Assembly: GCA_030066755.1 (NCBI GenBank)
Contig: JASJAX010000002.1
Coordinates: 1 to 39,874 of the forward strand
Source of the DNA: Acidimicrobiia bacterium
GTDB taxonomy: Bacteria; Actinomycetota; Acidimicrobiia; Spongiisociales; UBA5794
Direction: 5' to 3'
Length of the DNA: 39,874 bases
The position numbers and the translations under genes were made by a program. The notes beneath the pieces were generated by a model. The model searched no databases. It saw nothing but the letters and a program-made list of their open reading frames with translations, and was not told the origin of the DNA. How positions within the stretch are numbered: the stretch's first letter is position 1; every line of letters begins with the position of its first letter. This document shows positions 29,887 through 37,447 of this stretch, piece by piece.

Positions 29887-29892
29887 GACGGC

Positions 29893-30750
29893 TCAGGAGC
29901 CGGTGCGGGGAACCAGGACGAGCTGCAGGAAGCGGGCGGTTGGGGGTCCGGCGAGGCGGACGAGCCTGGGGTGGATTGCGTGGTTTGAGGTGCTCGTCTC
30001 CGTGGTGAACGTGCCGAAGCCCCAGGTCGAGGCGGCTTCGAGTCCGGCTCGCAGCAGGGCGGCAGCGATCGTGGTGCGGCGGAATGCCGGGAGTACGCCG
30101 ATCAAGCCGAGCCGCGGGCCGGATCGGTTGCGCCAGAACCGAATCAACCCGGCGTAGTCGCCGGACGACTCGTGGACGGCCACCAGATAGCCGGCCGGAT
30201 CGAACGGTGGCGAGTCGCTCAGCTCGGCGTCGAACCACGTACGGTCTCCCTGCCACCCGTCCGTTCCGGGGACACTGGCGCGCAACCGGTTGTCGAGCTC
30301 GAACAGGCGGTCCCGATCAGCGAGGTCGGCTGTGAGGAGACGGAATCCAGCCGGCACGCTCCGCGGCCGCAACCATCCAAGGGCCGTCTCGAACGGGACA
30401 CCGAACACATCGCTTTCCACCTCCGTGGTGAAGCCAGCCTGGGCGAGCGAAGCGACGGTCCCGGTGTCTGCAGCGTCGATGCTCACATAGACCGGCCGAC
30501 CGAGCCCCTCGGCCGCAGCAGCACCGAGCATGCCGCGCCGGTCCACGTCGTCGCCGGCGAACGAGAGGAACATGCGCTCATCCGGCCGAACCCACGCCGT
30601 GACCGCCGCAACCGCAACCCCCTCTTCCGTGGCGAGCCACCTCCCGACGAGCCGCGAGTTCGACGTGTCGTCAGCGCGCAGTGCCCCGGGGTCGACGCCG
30701 TACAAGGGGGCGGCGAGGTCGTAGTGATCGTCGAAGGGAAGGATCTTCAC
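29893..30750 (-). CDS. GNAT-family N-acetyltransferase
   Basis: A 285-residue protein with two GNAT-like halves. The C-terminal half has the clearer fold: G-L-I-R-F-W-R-N-R strand, then L-G-L-I-G-V-L-P-A-F-R-R-T-T-I-A-A-A-L-L, the acetyl-CoA loop, although the usual (R/Q)-x-x-G-x-(G/A) is degenerate (R-R-T-T-I-A). The closing T-S-N-H-A-I-H-P-R-L-V-R-L-A-G fits motif B. The N-terminal half (residues 1-125) is weaker. GTG start with TACGGT ending 6 nt before it, so leaderless. Substrate unknown. Confidence 0.78.
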   Translation of the reverse strand: MKILPFDDHYDLAAPLYGVDPGALRADDTSNSRLVGRWLATEEGVAVAAVTAWVRPDERMFLSFAGDDVDRRGMLGAAAAEGLGRPVYVSIDAADTGTVASLAQAGFTTEVESDVFGVPFETALGWLRPRSVPAGFRLLTADLADRDRLFELDNRLRASVPGTDGWQGDRTWFDAELSDSPPFDPAGYLVAVHESSGDYAGLIRFWRNRSGPRLGLIGVLPAFRRTTIAAALLRAGLEAASTWGFGTFTTETSTSNHAIHPRLVRLAGPPTARFLQLVLVPRTGS

Positions 30751-30756
30751 GTCGGC

Positions 30757-30762
30757 ACCGTA
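30757..30762 (-). promoter_or_regulatory. -10 hexamer TACGGT, leaderless start
   Basis: TACGGT on the minus strand ends 6 nt before the GTG at 30750; identical in sequence and spacing to the LLM gene promoter. Confidence 0.55.
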
Positions 30763-30786
30763 GTTGGGGCGGGTCGTCGAGGACCG

Positions 30787-30807
30787 ACTGATTACTGACT
30801 ACTGACT
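30787..30807. repeat. Heptad tandem array 10 (ACTGACT type), overlaps a coding end
   Basis: Three units ACTGATT, ACTGACT, ACTGACT and a partial ACCGG. The second and third cover the stop codon and last two codons of the AhpD-like gene that ends at 30799. Confidence 0.8.
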
Positions 30808-31380
30808 ACCGGATCGGCCCATCCGATAGAACTCCTCATTCGGCATCATCGAAGCGAAGTTCGCCATGCGGTTGGAGTACGCAAACAGAGCGGCGATCGA
30901 GCCGATATCCCATATGTCGTCGTCGGTAAACCCTTCGGCGTGCAGCGCTGCGAAATCGGCGTCCGCCACGGTGGCGGACGCCGTGGCCACCTTGAGTGCG
31001 AAGTCCAACATGACCCTTTCCCGGCTGTTCAGGTCGGCCTTTCGGTAGTTGGTCGCCACCTGATCGGCGATCAGCCCATCCCGCCGTCGGATGCGGAGCA
31101 CGGCACCGTGCGCCACGACGCAGTACACGCAGTCGTTTGCGGCACTCGTGGCGACGACGATCATCTCGCGATCTGCCTTCGACAATGCGGGGCTCTCCTT
31201 CATCATCAGGGCGTCGTGCATTCCGATGAAGGCTCGCAGCTCGTCCGGTCGGTGGGCGAGCGCGAGGAACACGTTCGGCACGAACCCGGTCTTCTCGGCG
31301 ATCGTCTCGACATACGTGCGGAGATCGTCGGGCAACTCGGCGAGTTCGGCGACCGGGAAACGGCTGATCGGGGTGGTCAT
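30799..31380 (-). CDS. AhpD-like / carboxymuconolactone decarboxylase-family protein
   Basis: A 193-residue alkylhydroperoxidase D-like protein of the peroxidase-related subgroup. The redox motif is C84-x2-C87-x3-H91 in D-C-V-Y-C-V-V-A-H-G, preceded by K-A-D-R-E-M-I-V-V-A-T-S, typical of the family. The N-terminal half carries G-F-V-P-N-V-F-L-A-L-A-H-R-P. An AAGGGA ribosome-binding site lies before the ATG, and prpE ends 3 bp upstream, so the two form an operon. The final S-Q-stop is encoded by heptad repeat DNA. Likely peroxide defence; substrate unknown. Confidence 0.9.
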   Translation of the reverse strand: MTTPISRFPVAELAELPDDLRTYVETIAEKTGFVPNVFLALAHRPDELRAFIGMHDALMMKESPALSKADREMIVVATSAANDCVYCVVAHGAVLRIRRRDGLIADQVATNYRKADLNSRERVMLDFALKVATASATVADADFAALHAEGFTDDDIWDIGSIAALFAYSNRMANFASMMPNEEFYRMGRSGSQ

Positions 31381-31383
31381 GGC

Positions 31384-33282
31384 CTATCCCTTTCGCTGCG
31401 GGTAGCCGAGTTCGGTCAAGGCTGAGCCGATCTCGTCGAGGATCACCGGGTCGTCGATCGTCGCCGGCATCTTCCAGTCGTCACCGTCCGCGATCTTGCG
31501 CATCGTGCCCCGCAGGATCTTGCCGGAACGTGTCTTGGGGAGCCGGGCCACGACGGTGGCCTGCTTGAAGGCGGCGACCGGTCCGATCCGTTCACGCACC
31601 ATTCCGACGAGCTCCGCGCTGATCTCGTCGGCGTCGCGGTCGACGCCGGCCTGCAGCACGACGAATCCAACGGGAAGCTGGCCCTTCAGAGTGTCGGCCA
31701 CGCCGATCACTGCACATTCGGCGACGTCGGGGTGTTCGGCGAGCACCTCTTCCATCGCACCCGTCGACAGTCGGTGGCCGGCGACGTTGATGATGTCGTC
31801 GATGCGGCTCATGATCGACAGGTACCCGTCGGCGTCCATGAAGCCGGCATCCGAGGTCAGGTAGTAGCCCGGGAACGTCTCGAGGTACGACGCAACGAAC
31901 CGGTCGTCGGCGTTCCAGAGCGTCGGCAGGTTGCCCGGCGGGAGGGGGAGCTTCACGACAATCGCACCGATCGTGTCGGCGTTCACCTCTTCGCCGTCGT
32001 CATCGAGGACGCGGATGTCGTACCCGGGCACCGGAACCGACGGGGACCCCGGCTTGATCGGGAGCGGCTCGATCCCGATCGGGTTGCATGCGACGGGCCA
32101 GCCGGTTTCGGTCTGCCACCAGTGGTCGATGACGGGCACATCGAGGGTGCGCTCGGCCCAATGCAACGTGTCGGGATCACACCGTTCCCCGGCGAGGAAC
32201 AACGTGCGGAAGCCGCCCAAGTCGTAACGTTCCAGATGATCCGCATTGGGGTCGTCTCGCTTGATCGCCCGGAACGCGGTCGGAGCGGTGAAGAGCACCG
32301 AAACGTCGTGCTCGCTGATGACACGCCAGAACGCACCGGGATCCGGAGTCCCAACCGGTTTGCCCTCGTAGAGAACGGTCGTGCAGCCGTAGATGAGTGG
32401 GGCGTAGACGATGTAGCTGTGGCCGACGACCCACCCGACGTCGGACGCTGCCCAGTACACCTCCCCGGGCTCCATGCCGTAGAGGTGGTTCATCGACCAG
32501 GCCAGCGCAACGGCGTGGCCGCCGTTGTCGCGTACGACACCCTTGGGTTCCCCCGTCGTGCCCGAGGTGTAGAGGATGTACAGGGGATCGGTTGCGGCGA
32601 CGGTGACACAGTCGGCCGGACGGGCATCTGCCAACCAGGTGACCCAATCGTGATCGCGGCCGGGTACGAGTTGAGCCTCGGCTTGGGGTCGCTGGAGCAC
32701 GACGACGTGTTCGGGCTGGTGGTCGGCGAGCTCCAGGGCCGAGTCCAACAGCGGTTTGTACTCGACGATTCGACCCGGCTCGATGCCGCACGACGCCGCC
32801 AGCACGGCGACCGGTTCGGCGTCGTCGATGCGGGTGGCGAGCTCGTTGGCGGCGAAACCACCAAAGACGACCGAGTGCACGGCGCCGATCCGGGCGCACG
32901 CCAGCATCGCCATCACCGTTTCGGGCACCATCGGCATGTAGATGACGACCCGGTCACCCTTCCCGACCCCGAGATCGCTGAGCCCACCGGCGACGCGGGC
33001 GACCTCGTCCCGCAGTTCGCTGAACGTGTAGCTGCGCTTGGTCCCAGTGACCGGGCTGTCGTAGACGAGGGCGAGCTGATCGGCGCGGTCGCCGGCAGCG
33101 TGGCGGTCGAGCGCGTTGAAGCACGTGTTCAACGATCCGTCGGGAAACCAGCGATAGAAGGGCGCGTCCGAGTCATCGAGGACCCGGGTTGGCGCCTGTT
33201 CCCAATCGATCGCTGCGGCGGCCTCGCCCCAGAAGCCATCGGGGTCGTCCAATGAACGGGCGTAGACCTCGTGATACTCCAC
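31384..33282 (-). CDS. prpE: Propionyl-CoA synthetase (propionate-CoA ligase)
   Basis: AMP-forming acyl-CoA synthetase, 632 residues. It has the P-loop Y-T-S-G-T-T-G-E-P-K-G, the adenylate core W-W-Q-T-E-T-G-W-P, and the C-terminal lysine site L-P-K-T-R-S-G-K-I-L-R. The S-C-G-I-E-P-G-R-I-V-E-Y-K-P-L-L-D segment and the G-H-A-V-A-L-A-W-S-M-N region match PrpE-type propionate ligases more than acetyl-CoA synthetase. GTG start with AGGAGG 6 bases upstream. It leads an operon with the AhpD-like gene. Confidence 0.92.
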   Translation of the reverse strand: MEYHEVYARSLDDPDGFWGEAAAAIDWEQAPTRVLDDSDAPFYRWFPDGSLNTCFNALDRHAAGDRADQLALVYDSPVTGTKRSYTFSELRDEVARVAGGLSDLGVGKGDRVVIYMPMVPETVMAMLACARIGAVHSVVFGGFAANELATRIDDAEPVAVLAASCGIEPGRIVEYKPLLDSALELADHQPEHVVVLQRPQAEAQLVPGRDHDWVTWLADARPADCVTVAATDPLYILYTSGTTGEPKGVVRDNGGHAVALAWSMNHLYGMEPGEVYWAASDVGWVVGHSYIVYAPLIYGCTTVLYEGKPVGTPDPGAFWRVISEHDVSVLFTAPTAFRAIKRDDPNADHLERYDLGGFRTLFLAGERCDPDTLHWAERTLDVPVIDHWWQTETGWPVACNPIGIEPLPIKPGSPSVPVPGYDIRVLDDDGEEVNADTIGAIVVKLPLPPGNLPTLWNADDRFVASYLETFPGYYLTSDAGFMDADGYLSIMSRIDDIINVAGHRLSTGAMEEVLAEHPDVAECAVIGVADTLKGQLPVGFVVLQAGVDRDADEISAELVGMVRERIGPVAAFKQATVVARLPKTRSGKILRGTMRKIADGDDWKMPATIDDPVILDEIGSALTELGYPQRKG

Positions 33283-33297
33283 TCCAGCCTCCTCGCG

Positions 33298-33444
33298 ATG
33301 ATCGACCGCGTCAGCCTATCGGACGTCCTTGATGCTCGGCTGGCCGCAGCGGGCCGAAGAAGCGTGACGATCGGCCCTATCCCCGTCGACGAACGGGATG
33401 GGACGCTCAACAAGAAGCGCCTCGACGGCACCTTGCTCCGGTGA
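33298..33444 (+). CDS. Possible small protein, 48 residues
   Basis: An ATG-started frame divergent from prpE by 15 bp. It encodes M-I-D-R-V-S-L-S-D-V-L-D-A-R-L-A-A-A-G-R and continues with a K-K-R-L-D-G-T-L-L-R end. The composition is like a real protein, but no ribosome-binding site, promoter or family was seen. The rest of this ~335-bp stretch (33283-33617) holds only the 33542-33570 hairpin. Confidence 0.3.
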   Translation: MIDRVSLSDVLDARLAAAGRRSVTIGPIPVDERDGTLNKKRLDGTLLR

Positions 33445-33541
33445 GTAGCGGAATCGGGTCCGGAAACGGGGTCTCGGAAGCATGGTGGAGCGAGACGGCC
33501 CTTTTGGCCCGGCGCCACGTGTCAGGTGACCGCGAGGCTAT

Positions 33542-33570
33542 GCGAGGGGTCCGCTCGTCGGACCCCTCGC
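33542..33570. terminator. Hairpin with 12-bp stem
   Basis: Perfect stem GCGAGGGGTCCG and its complement with a CTCGT loop, 48 bp before the next gene. No T-tract follows. It may end a transcript covering the small frame upstream. Confidence 0.6.
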
Positions 33571-33605
33571 CGCGTGATGGTCAATGGGCGGGCAATGGCG
33601 GCCGA

Positions 33606-33611
33606 TACCCT
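33606..33611 (+). promoter_or_regulatory. -10 hexamer TACCCT, leaderless start
   Basis: TACCCT ends 6 nt before the GTG at 33618; no Shine-Dalgarno sequence. Confidence 0.5.
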
Positions 33612-33617
33612 GACACA

Positions 33618-34016
33618 GTGACTGACGCCACGCCCACAGATGCCGGCGTCGATGCCGTGTCCGAGCCGACGCCCAAACCACCGCCGTCGTGGCTCCTCGT
33701 GGCGGCGGGGACGTTGACGCTTGTCTCCCTGGCGTTGGCGCTGGTCGCCTGGATCGACGTCCATGTCGAGGTCTGGGAGGCGGCGGCCCGGTGTAGCGGC
33801 TCCTTCGTAGCGCCAGCGTGGGCGCGCGGCCTCGCATCGATCATCGCCGGGACCAGCATGATCGGTTTGGCCATATCGGGCCTGTGGCTCGGGTTGCATC
33901 CTGGAGACCGACGGGCCCGACGGCTTTTCTGGGCGGCGATCCTGCTGGCGTGGGTGGGATTCGTAGCGATGGCGTTGTTCGCCGGACACGAGATCAGCGA
34001 GTGTTCCGTCCTGTGA
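33618..34016 (+). CDS. Small integral membrane protein
   Basis: A 132-residue protein with a proline-rich N-terminus and three hydrophobic helices (L-L-V-A-A-G-T-L-T-L-V-S-L-A-L-A-L-V, then S-I-I-A-G-T-S-M-I-G-L-A-I-S-G-L-W-L-G-L, then W-A-A-I-L-L-A-W-V-G-F-V-A-M-A-L-F). A cysteine in the first external loop (A-R-C-S-G) and one near the C-terminus (E-C-S-V-L) could pair. The GTG is leaderless with TACCCT 6 nt upstream. The stop overlaps the next gene's GTG (GTGA), so it is translationally coupled to the beta-propeller protein. No family recognised. Confidence 0.72.
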   Translation: MTDATPTDAGVDAVSEPTPKPPPSWLLVAAGTLTLVSLALALVAWIDVHVEVWEAAARCSGSFVAPAWARGLASIIAGTSMIGLAISGLWLGLHPGDRRARRLFWAAILLAWVGFVAMALFAGHEISECSVL

Positions 34017-35710
34017 ACTCGAAGACGCCGAGTGCCCGTGTTCGACGAGTCGAATCTCCGTCGCTCGTCGCCCTCGGTCTTGCCGCCTCCTTGTCCGCGC
34101 TCGTCCTGCTGGCGCTTGCCATCGGGGCGCTCAATCGAACGTATCTGCAGGTGGACGTGGAAGCCCGTGACCTGCTGACCGGGGAAGTTCTGTGGGTCCG
34201 GAGCGACGGCACCAGCGAGTACCCGACCTTCAGCAGCGAGTTCATGCTCCTGGAGAAACGAGGGGGAACCGTTGCGATCAACGACACCGGGGTCGTCGTC
34301 TGGCGAGTCGACGAAATGGCGTCGTGGCGGATCGCGGAAGTGGGCAGCGTGGTCTTGTTGCAGAGCGGCGGATCGGTGGCAGCTGTGGATGTGAGGAGCG
34401 GCGAGGTCCGCTGGCGGGCCGAGGGCTGGTTGGATACCGCCGGCGAGCGGTACGCCATCGTCCGATCCGACCAAGCCGCCGAGGTCGTGGACATAGCTTC
34501 GGGTGACGTCGTCCATTTCGAAGATCGAGTCCGAGACGCCGCAACCGATGGTGGCACCGTGGCCTTCCTCGAACGTCGGATGCTTCGGATCGTACGGCCG
34601 GCTTCAGACCTGGTGCGGGAGATCCCCGACGATCGGTGGCGCCGGCTGTTGGCGGTCGTGGACCCGATCATCATCGTCGACGCGCGGGCGTCGGGGACCG
34701 ACGCCGATTCGGGAGGAAGCCAACGCAGCCTGACGGGCTACGACTCTCGCACCGGGGAGGTGCAGTGGGAGGCGACGATCCCGGTCTTCGGCACCAGCGT
34801 GGCCGTCGACGGTCGGAGCTTGCGTCTCGGCGTGGGTGGTTCGGCCAAGCGGATCGACACGTTGACCGGTGAAGTCCTTCCAGCAGACCCAACAACGCCC
34901 AGCACCAAGCTCGAATCGCTGCTGAGCGAAAGCGCGCAATCGGCCATCGTGGACCGTTTCGAGCGGGTCGACAACGGTTCCGGGACCATGGTGCTCAGCG
35001 CAGGGAGCAACGACCCCCGAGACTCGGCGACGATCGCGGTAGACGTGCAGACGGGTCGTGTCGTGTGGACCCTGGATGGACTGCAGCCGATTGTCGCCAA
35101 CGCTCACCTCGCCGTGCTCTACCAAGCGGCGTCGTTCCACCTCGTCGACTCAGAGAGCGGGAGCGAGGTGGGTGCGCTCCCGGGTCGGAAGTGGAACGCG
35201 GCCGTGGCAACCGACCAACTCATTGCCGTGCTGGCGAAAGGGGAACTGGTCGTCGTCGATGACACGAAACGCTTCCGCACGATCGCCGGCGGGCTGGGGT
35301 CCACTGCCCGGATCGAGGCGAACTCCGGCGACATCATCATCGTGCACACCCGGAATCGGACCACCGGGAAACGGTTCCTCACCGCCTACGACATTGCCGC
35401 CGGCGAAGAGTTGTGGACCCACCAAGTGCCGTACGGCGGCAGTCTCGAGCTCACCGAGGGCACGCTCGAGTTCGTCAAGGGCAAGAAGCTGATCGAGATC
35501 GGTCTCCTCGATGGCGAACGCACCGATCAGAGGACGGAGGATCGAATCGAAGCCGACGAACCACTGCCGCAGTACACGGCGGCGGTGTTCGATCGGGCAC
35601 TGTCCCGCCTGCTGTGGAGCCATGACCTCCAGTACGGGGAGCGCGTCGAGGTGATCGGCGATGTCGTGCTGATCGTGGATGTCACGGCGACGTACCGCGA
35701 CGAGCAGTGA
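34013..35710 (+). CDS. Membrane-anchored PQQ-like beta-propeller protein
   Basis: A 565-residue protein with one N-terminal hydrophobic helix (residues 18-40) and an outward domain of repeated beta-propeller blades. At least seven blade ends carry the (A/V)-x-D-x-x-(S/T)-G-x-x-x-W theme (D-L-L-T-G-E-V-L-W, D-V-R-S-G-E-V-R-W, D-S-R-T-G-E-V-Q-W, D-V-Q-T-G-R-V-V-W and others). This is the PQQ-binding-like repeat also used in BamB and dehydrogenases, but no PQQ-ligand set is evident. It is probably a scaffold or sensor on the cell surface. The coupled small membrane protein upstream is its likely partner. Confidence 0.8.
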   Translation: MNSKTPSARVRRVESPSLVALGLAASLSALVLLALAIGALNRTYLQVDVEARDLLTGEVLWVRSDGTSEYPTFSSEFMLLEKRGGTVAINDTGVVVWRVDEMASWRIAEVGSVVLLQSGGSVAAVDVRSGEVRWRAEGWLDTAGERYAIVRSDQAAEVVDIASGDVVHFEDRVRDAATDGGTVAFLERRMLRIVRPASDLVREIPDDRWRRLLAVVDPIIIVDARASGTDADSGGSQRSLTGYDSRTGEVQWEATIPVFGTSVAVDGRSLRLGVGGSAKRIDTLTGEVLPADPTTPSTKLESLLSESAQSAIVDRFERVDNGSGTMVLSAGSNDPRDSATIAVDVQTGRVVWTLDGLQPIVANAHLAVLYQAASFHLVDSESGSEVGALPGRKWNAAVATDQLIAVLAKGELVVVDDTKRFRTIAGGLGSTARIEANSGDIIIVHTRNRTTGKRFLTAYDIAAGEELWTHQVPYGGSLELTEGTLEFVKGKKLIEIGLLDGERTDQRTEDRIEADEPLPQYTAAVFDRALSRLLWSHDLQYGERVEVIGDVVLIVDVTATYRDEQ

Positions 35711-35755
35711 CCCTCGCCGCGTAGGCTCGATCCCGACGGCGGAGGGAGCGGTTTC

Positions 35756-36802
35756 TTGGACCTCGAGACCATTCAGCGGTACGCACTGAACGTATGGCAG
35801 GCGAAGCAGGGCGAAATGGTGTCGCTCATGATCCAACTTGGTGATCGTCTCGGGCTCTTCCGTGCGATGGCGGGCCGCGGGTTCATGACGCCGGCGGAAC
35901 TCGGTAAGGAGACCGAGCTGCACGCTCGGCCGTTGCGCGAGTGGCTCTACGGCCTCGCCGCCGCCGATGTCCTCTCGCACGACGACGGCCGCTTCGAACT
36001 TCCGCCCGAAGGTGTGCCGGTGCTCGTCGACGAAGCGACCAGTCTGTTCTTCGCCGCCGGGGCGTTCGGGGCGACGTTCCCCTCCGAGCTCATCGACACC
36101 GTCATCGGACTCTTCGAGACGGGTCGTGGTGCCGACTACGACAGTCTGGGCGACGACATGGCCATGATCGTCGAACGGCTCACCGGTCCGTTCAATCGAT
36201 TGGCGCTCGTTCCCATGGTGTTGCCGCAGTTGTCCGTTGGCACAACCCGGCTGGGCGAGGGCGGCCGTGTCGCCGACGTCGGCTGTGGGACGGGAATGGC
36301 GTCCGAGGCGGTGGCGCGGGCATTCCCCGGTGCAACGGTCACCGCCCTCGATCCATCGGTACGCGCCCTCGACCGGGGTCGCGCCCGTGCGGGGGAGATT
36401 CCCAACCTCGTGTTCACCCAGGGTCGCGCCGAGGACCTATCGGGCGGTCCGTTCGACTTGATCATGGCGCTGGACTGTCTCCACGACATGCCCCGTCCCG
36501 ACACGGCGCTCGCGGCAATGCGGCGAGAAGTCGCCGACGACGGCGTGCTCCTGATCAAGGAACTCCGGTCGTCCGGCGACTTCGAGCGGGATCGCCGGAA
36601 CCCCCTGCTTGCGATGTCGTACGGGTTCTCGCTGATCGGATGCCTGTTATCGGGGATGTCCACCGATGATGGCTGGGCTCTCGGCAACACCGGTCTCCAT
36701 CAGGATGCGCTCACGGCGCTCGTCGCCGATCACGGTTTCCGTGAACTCCGGCGACTCGACGTTCCGGATCCCGGAAACACGTACTACGAGGTTCGACCGT
36801 AG
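35756..36802 (+). CDS. SAM-dependent methyltransferase with winged-helix dimerisation domain
   Basis: A 348-residue class I methyltransferase. Residues 20-90 form an N-terminal winged helix of the O-methyltransferase dimerisation type (L-G-D-R-L-G-L-F-R-A-M; M-T-P-A-E-L; R-P-L-R-E-W-L). Motif I is V-A-D-V-G-C-G-T-G at 172-180, acid D196-region A-L-D-P-S follows, and D-L-I-M-A-L-D-C-L-H-D is motif IV. The start is TTG, with GGAGGGAG about 7 bases upstream. Substrate unknown; this domain order is common in ubiquinone-like and small-molecule methyltransferases. It ends 12 bp from the convergent response-regulator gene. Confidence 0.88.
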   Translation: MDLETIQRYALNVWQAKQGEMVSLMIQLGDRLGLFRAMAGRGFMTPAELGKETELHARPLREWLYGLAAADVLSHDDGRFELPPEGVPVLVDEATSLFFAAGAFGATFPSELIDTVIGLFETGRGADYDSLGDDMAMIVERLTGPFNRLALVPMVLPQLSVGTTRLGEGGRVADVGCGTGMASEAVARAFPGATVTALDPSVRALDRGRARAGEIPNLVFTQGRAEDLSGGPFDLIMALDCLHDMPRPDTALAAMRREVADDGVLLIKELRSSGDFERDRRNPLLAMSYGFSLIGCLLSGMSTDDGWALGNTGLHQDALTALVADHGFRELRRLDVPDPGNTYYEVRP

Positions 36803-36814
36803 GAGGCGAGCGCC

Positions 36815-37447
36815 TCAGACGATGCGTCGGTCGCTCGCCCAACGCGCCAACTCGTGACGCGAGGAGAGTTGCAGTTTCCGGAGCACGGCGGACACGTGCG
36901 TTTCGACCGTCTTGATGGAGATCGAGAGCCGGCTTGCCACCTGCTTGTACGTGAAGCCTCGAGCGATCTGACGGAGGACTTCGCGCTCGCGCGGAGTGAG
37001 CTGATCGAGCTCGGGATCGGTCGGCTTCGGTACGGCACCTGCGAACGCGTCGAGCACGAAACCAGCGAGGCGCGGCGAGAAGACGGCGTCTCCGGCACCG
37101 ACTCGCTTCACGGCATCGACGAGCTCTGTGGGTGAGATGGACTTCGTGACGTAGCCGCGAGCGCCTGCCCGGATCATCGCAATGACGTCCTCAGGGGCAT
37201 CCGACACCGACAGTGCGAGGAACACCATTTCGGGGTGGGTTTCGATGACGTTGTCGATGACGGAAACTCCACCGCCGCCGGGCATGTGGACGTCGATGAG
37301 CACGACATCCGGATCGGCCCGCCTGATCCCGGCGATTGCATCGTCGACATCCCCGGAGACGCCGACAACGTCGAAGTGCTGCTGCAACTCGGTGCGCACC
37401 CCGGTGAGGAACAACTCGTGGTCGTCCACGAGGTAGACGCTCGTCAT
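36815..37447 (-). CDS. NarL/LuxR-type response regulator
   Basis: A 210-residue two-component regulator. The receiver has the acidic pair at D8/D9, phospho-acceptor D52 (V-V-L-I-D-V-H-M-P) and K102 (G-Y-V-T-K-S). The C-terminal LuxR HTH begins near residue 148 (L-T-P-R-E-R-E-V-L-R-Q-I-A-R-G) and has I-S-I-K-T-V-E-T-H-V as recognition helix. The start overlaps the upstream histidine kinase gene by 4 bp (ATGA), making a fixed kinase-regulator pair. Confidence 0.95.
   Translation of the reverse strand: MTSVYLVDDHELFLTGVRTELQQHFDVVGVSGDVDDAIAGIRRADPDVVLIDVHMPGGGGVSVIDNVIETHPEMVFLALSVSDAPEDVIAMIRAGARGYVTKSISPTELVDAVKRVGAGDAVFSPRLAGFVLDAFAGAVPKPTDPELDQLTPREREVLRQIARGFTYKQVASRLSISIKTVETHVSAVLRKLQLSSRHELARWASDRRIV

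Noticed and set aside
31732-33255. A 507-codon plus-strand frame opposite prpE
   Set aside because: Shadow of a full-length AMP-forming ligase; no ribosome-binding site or family.
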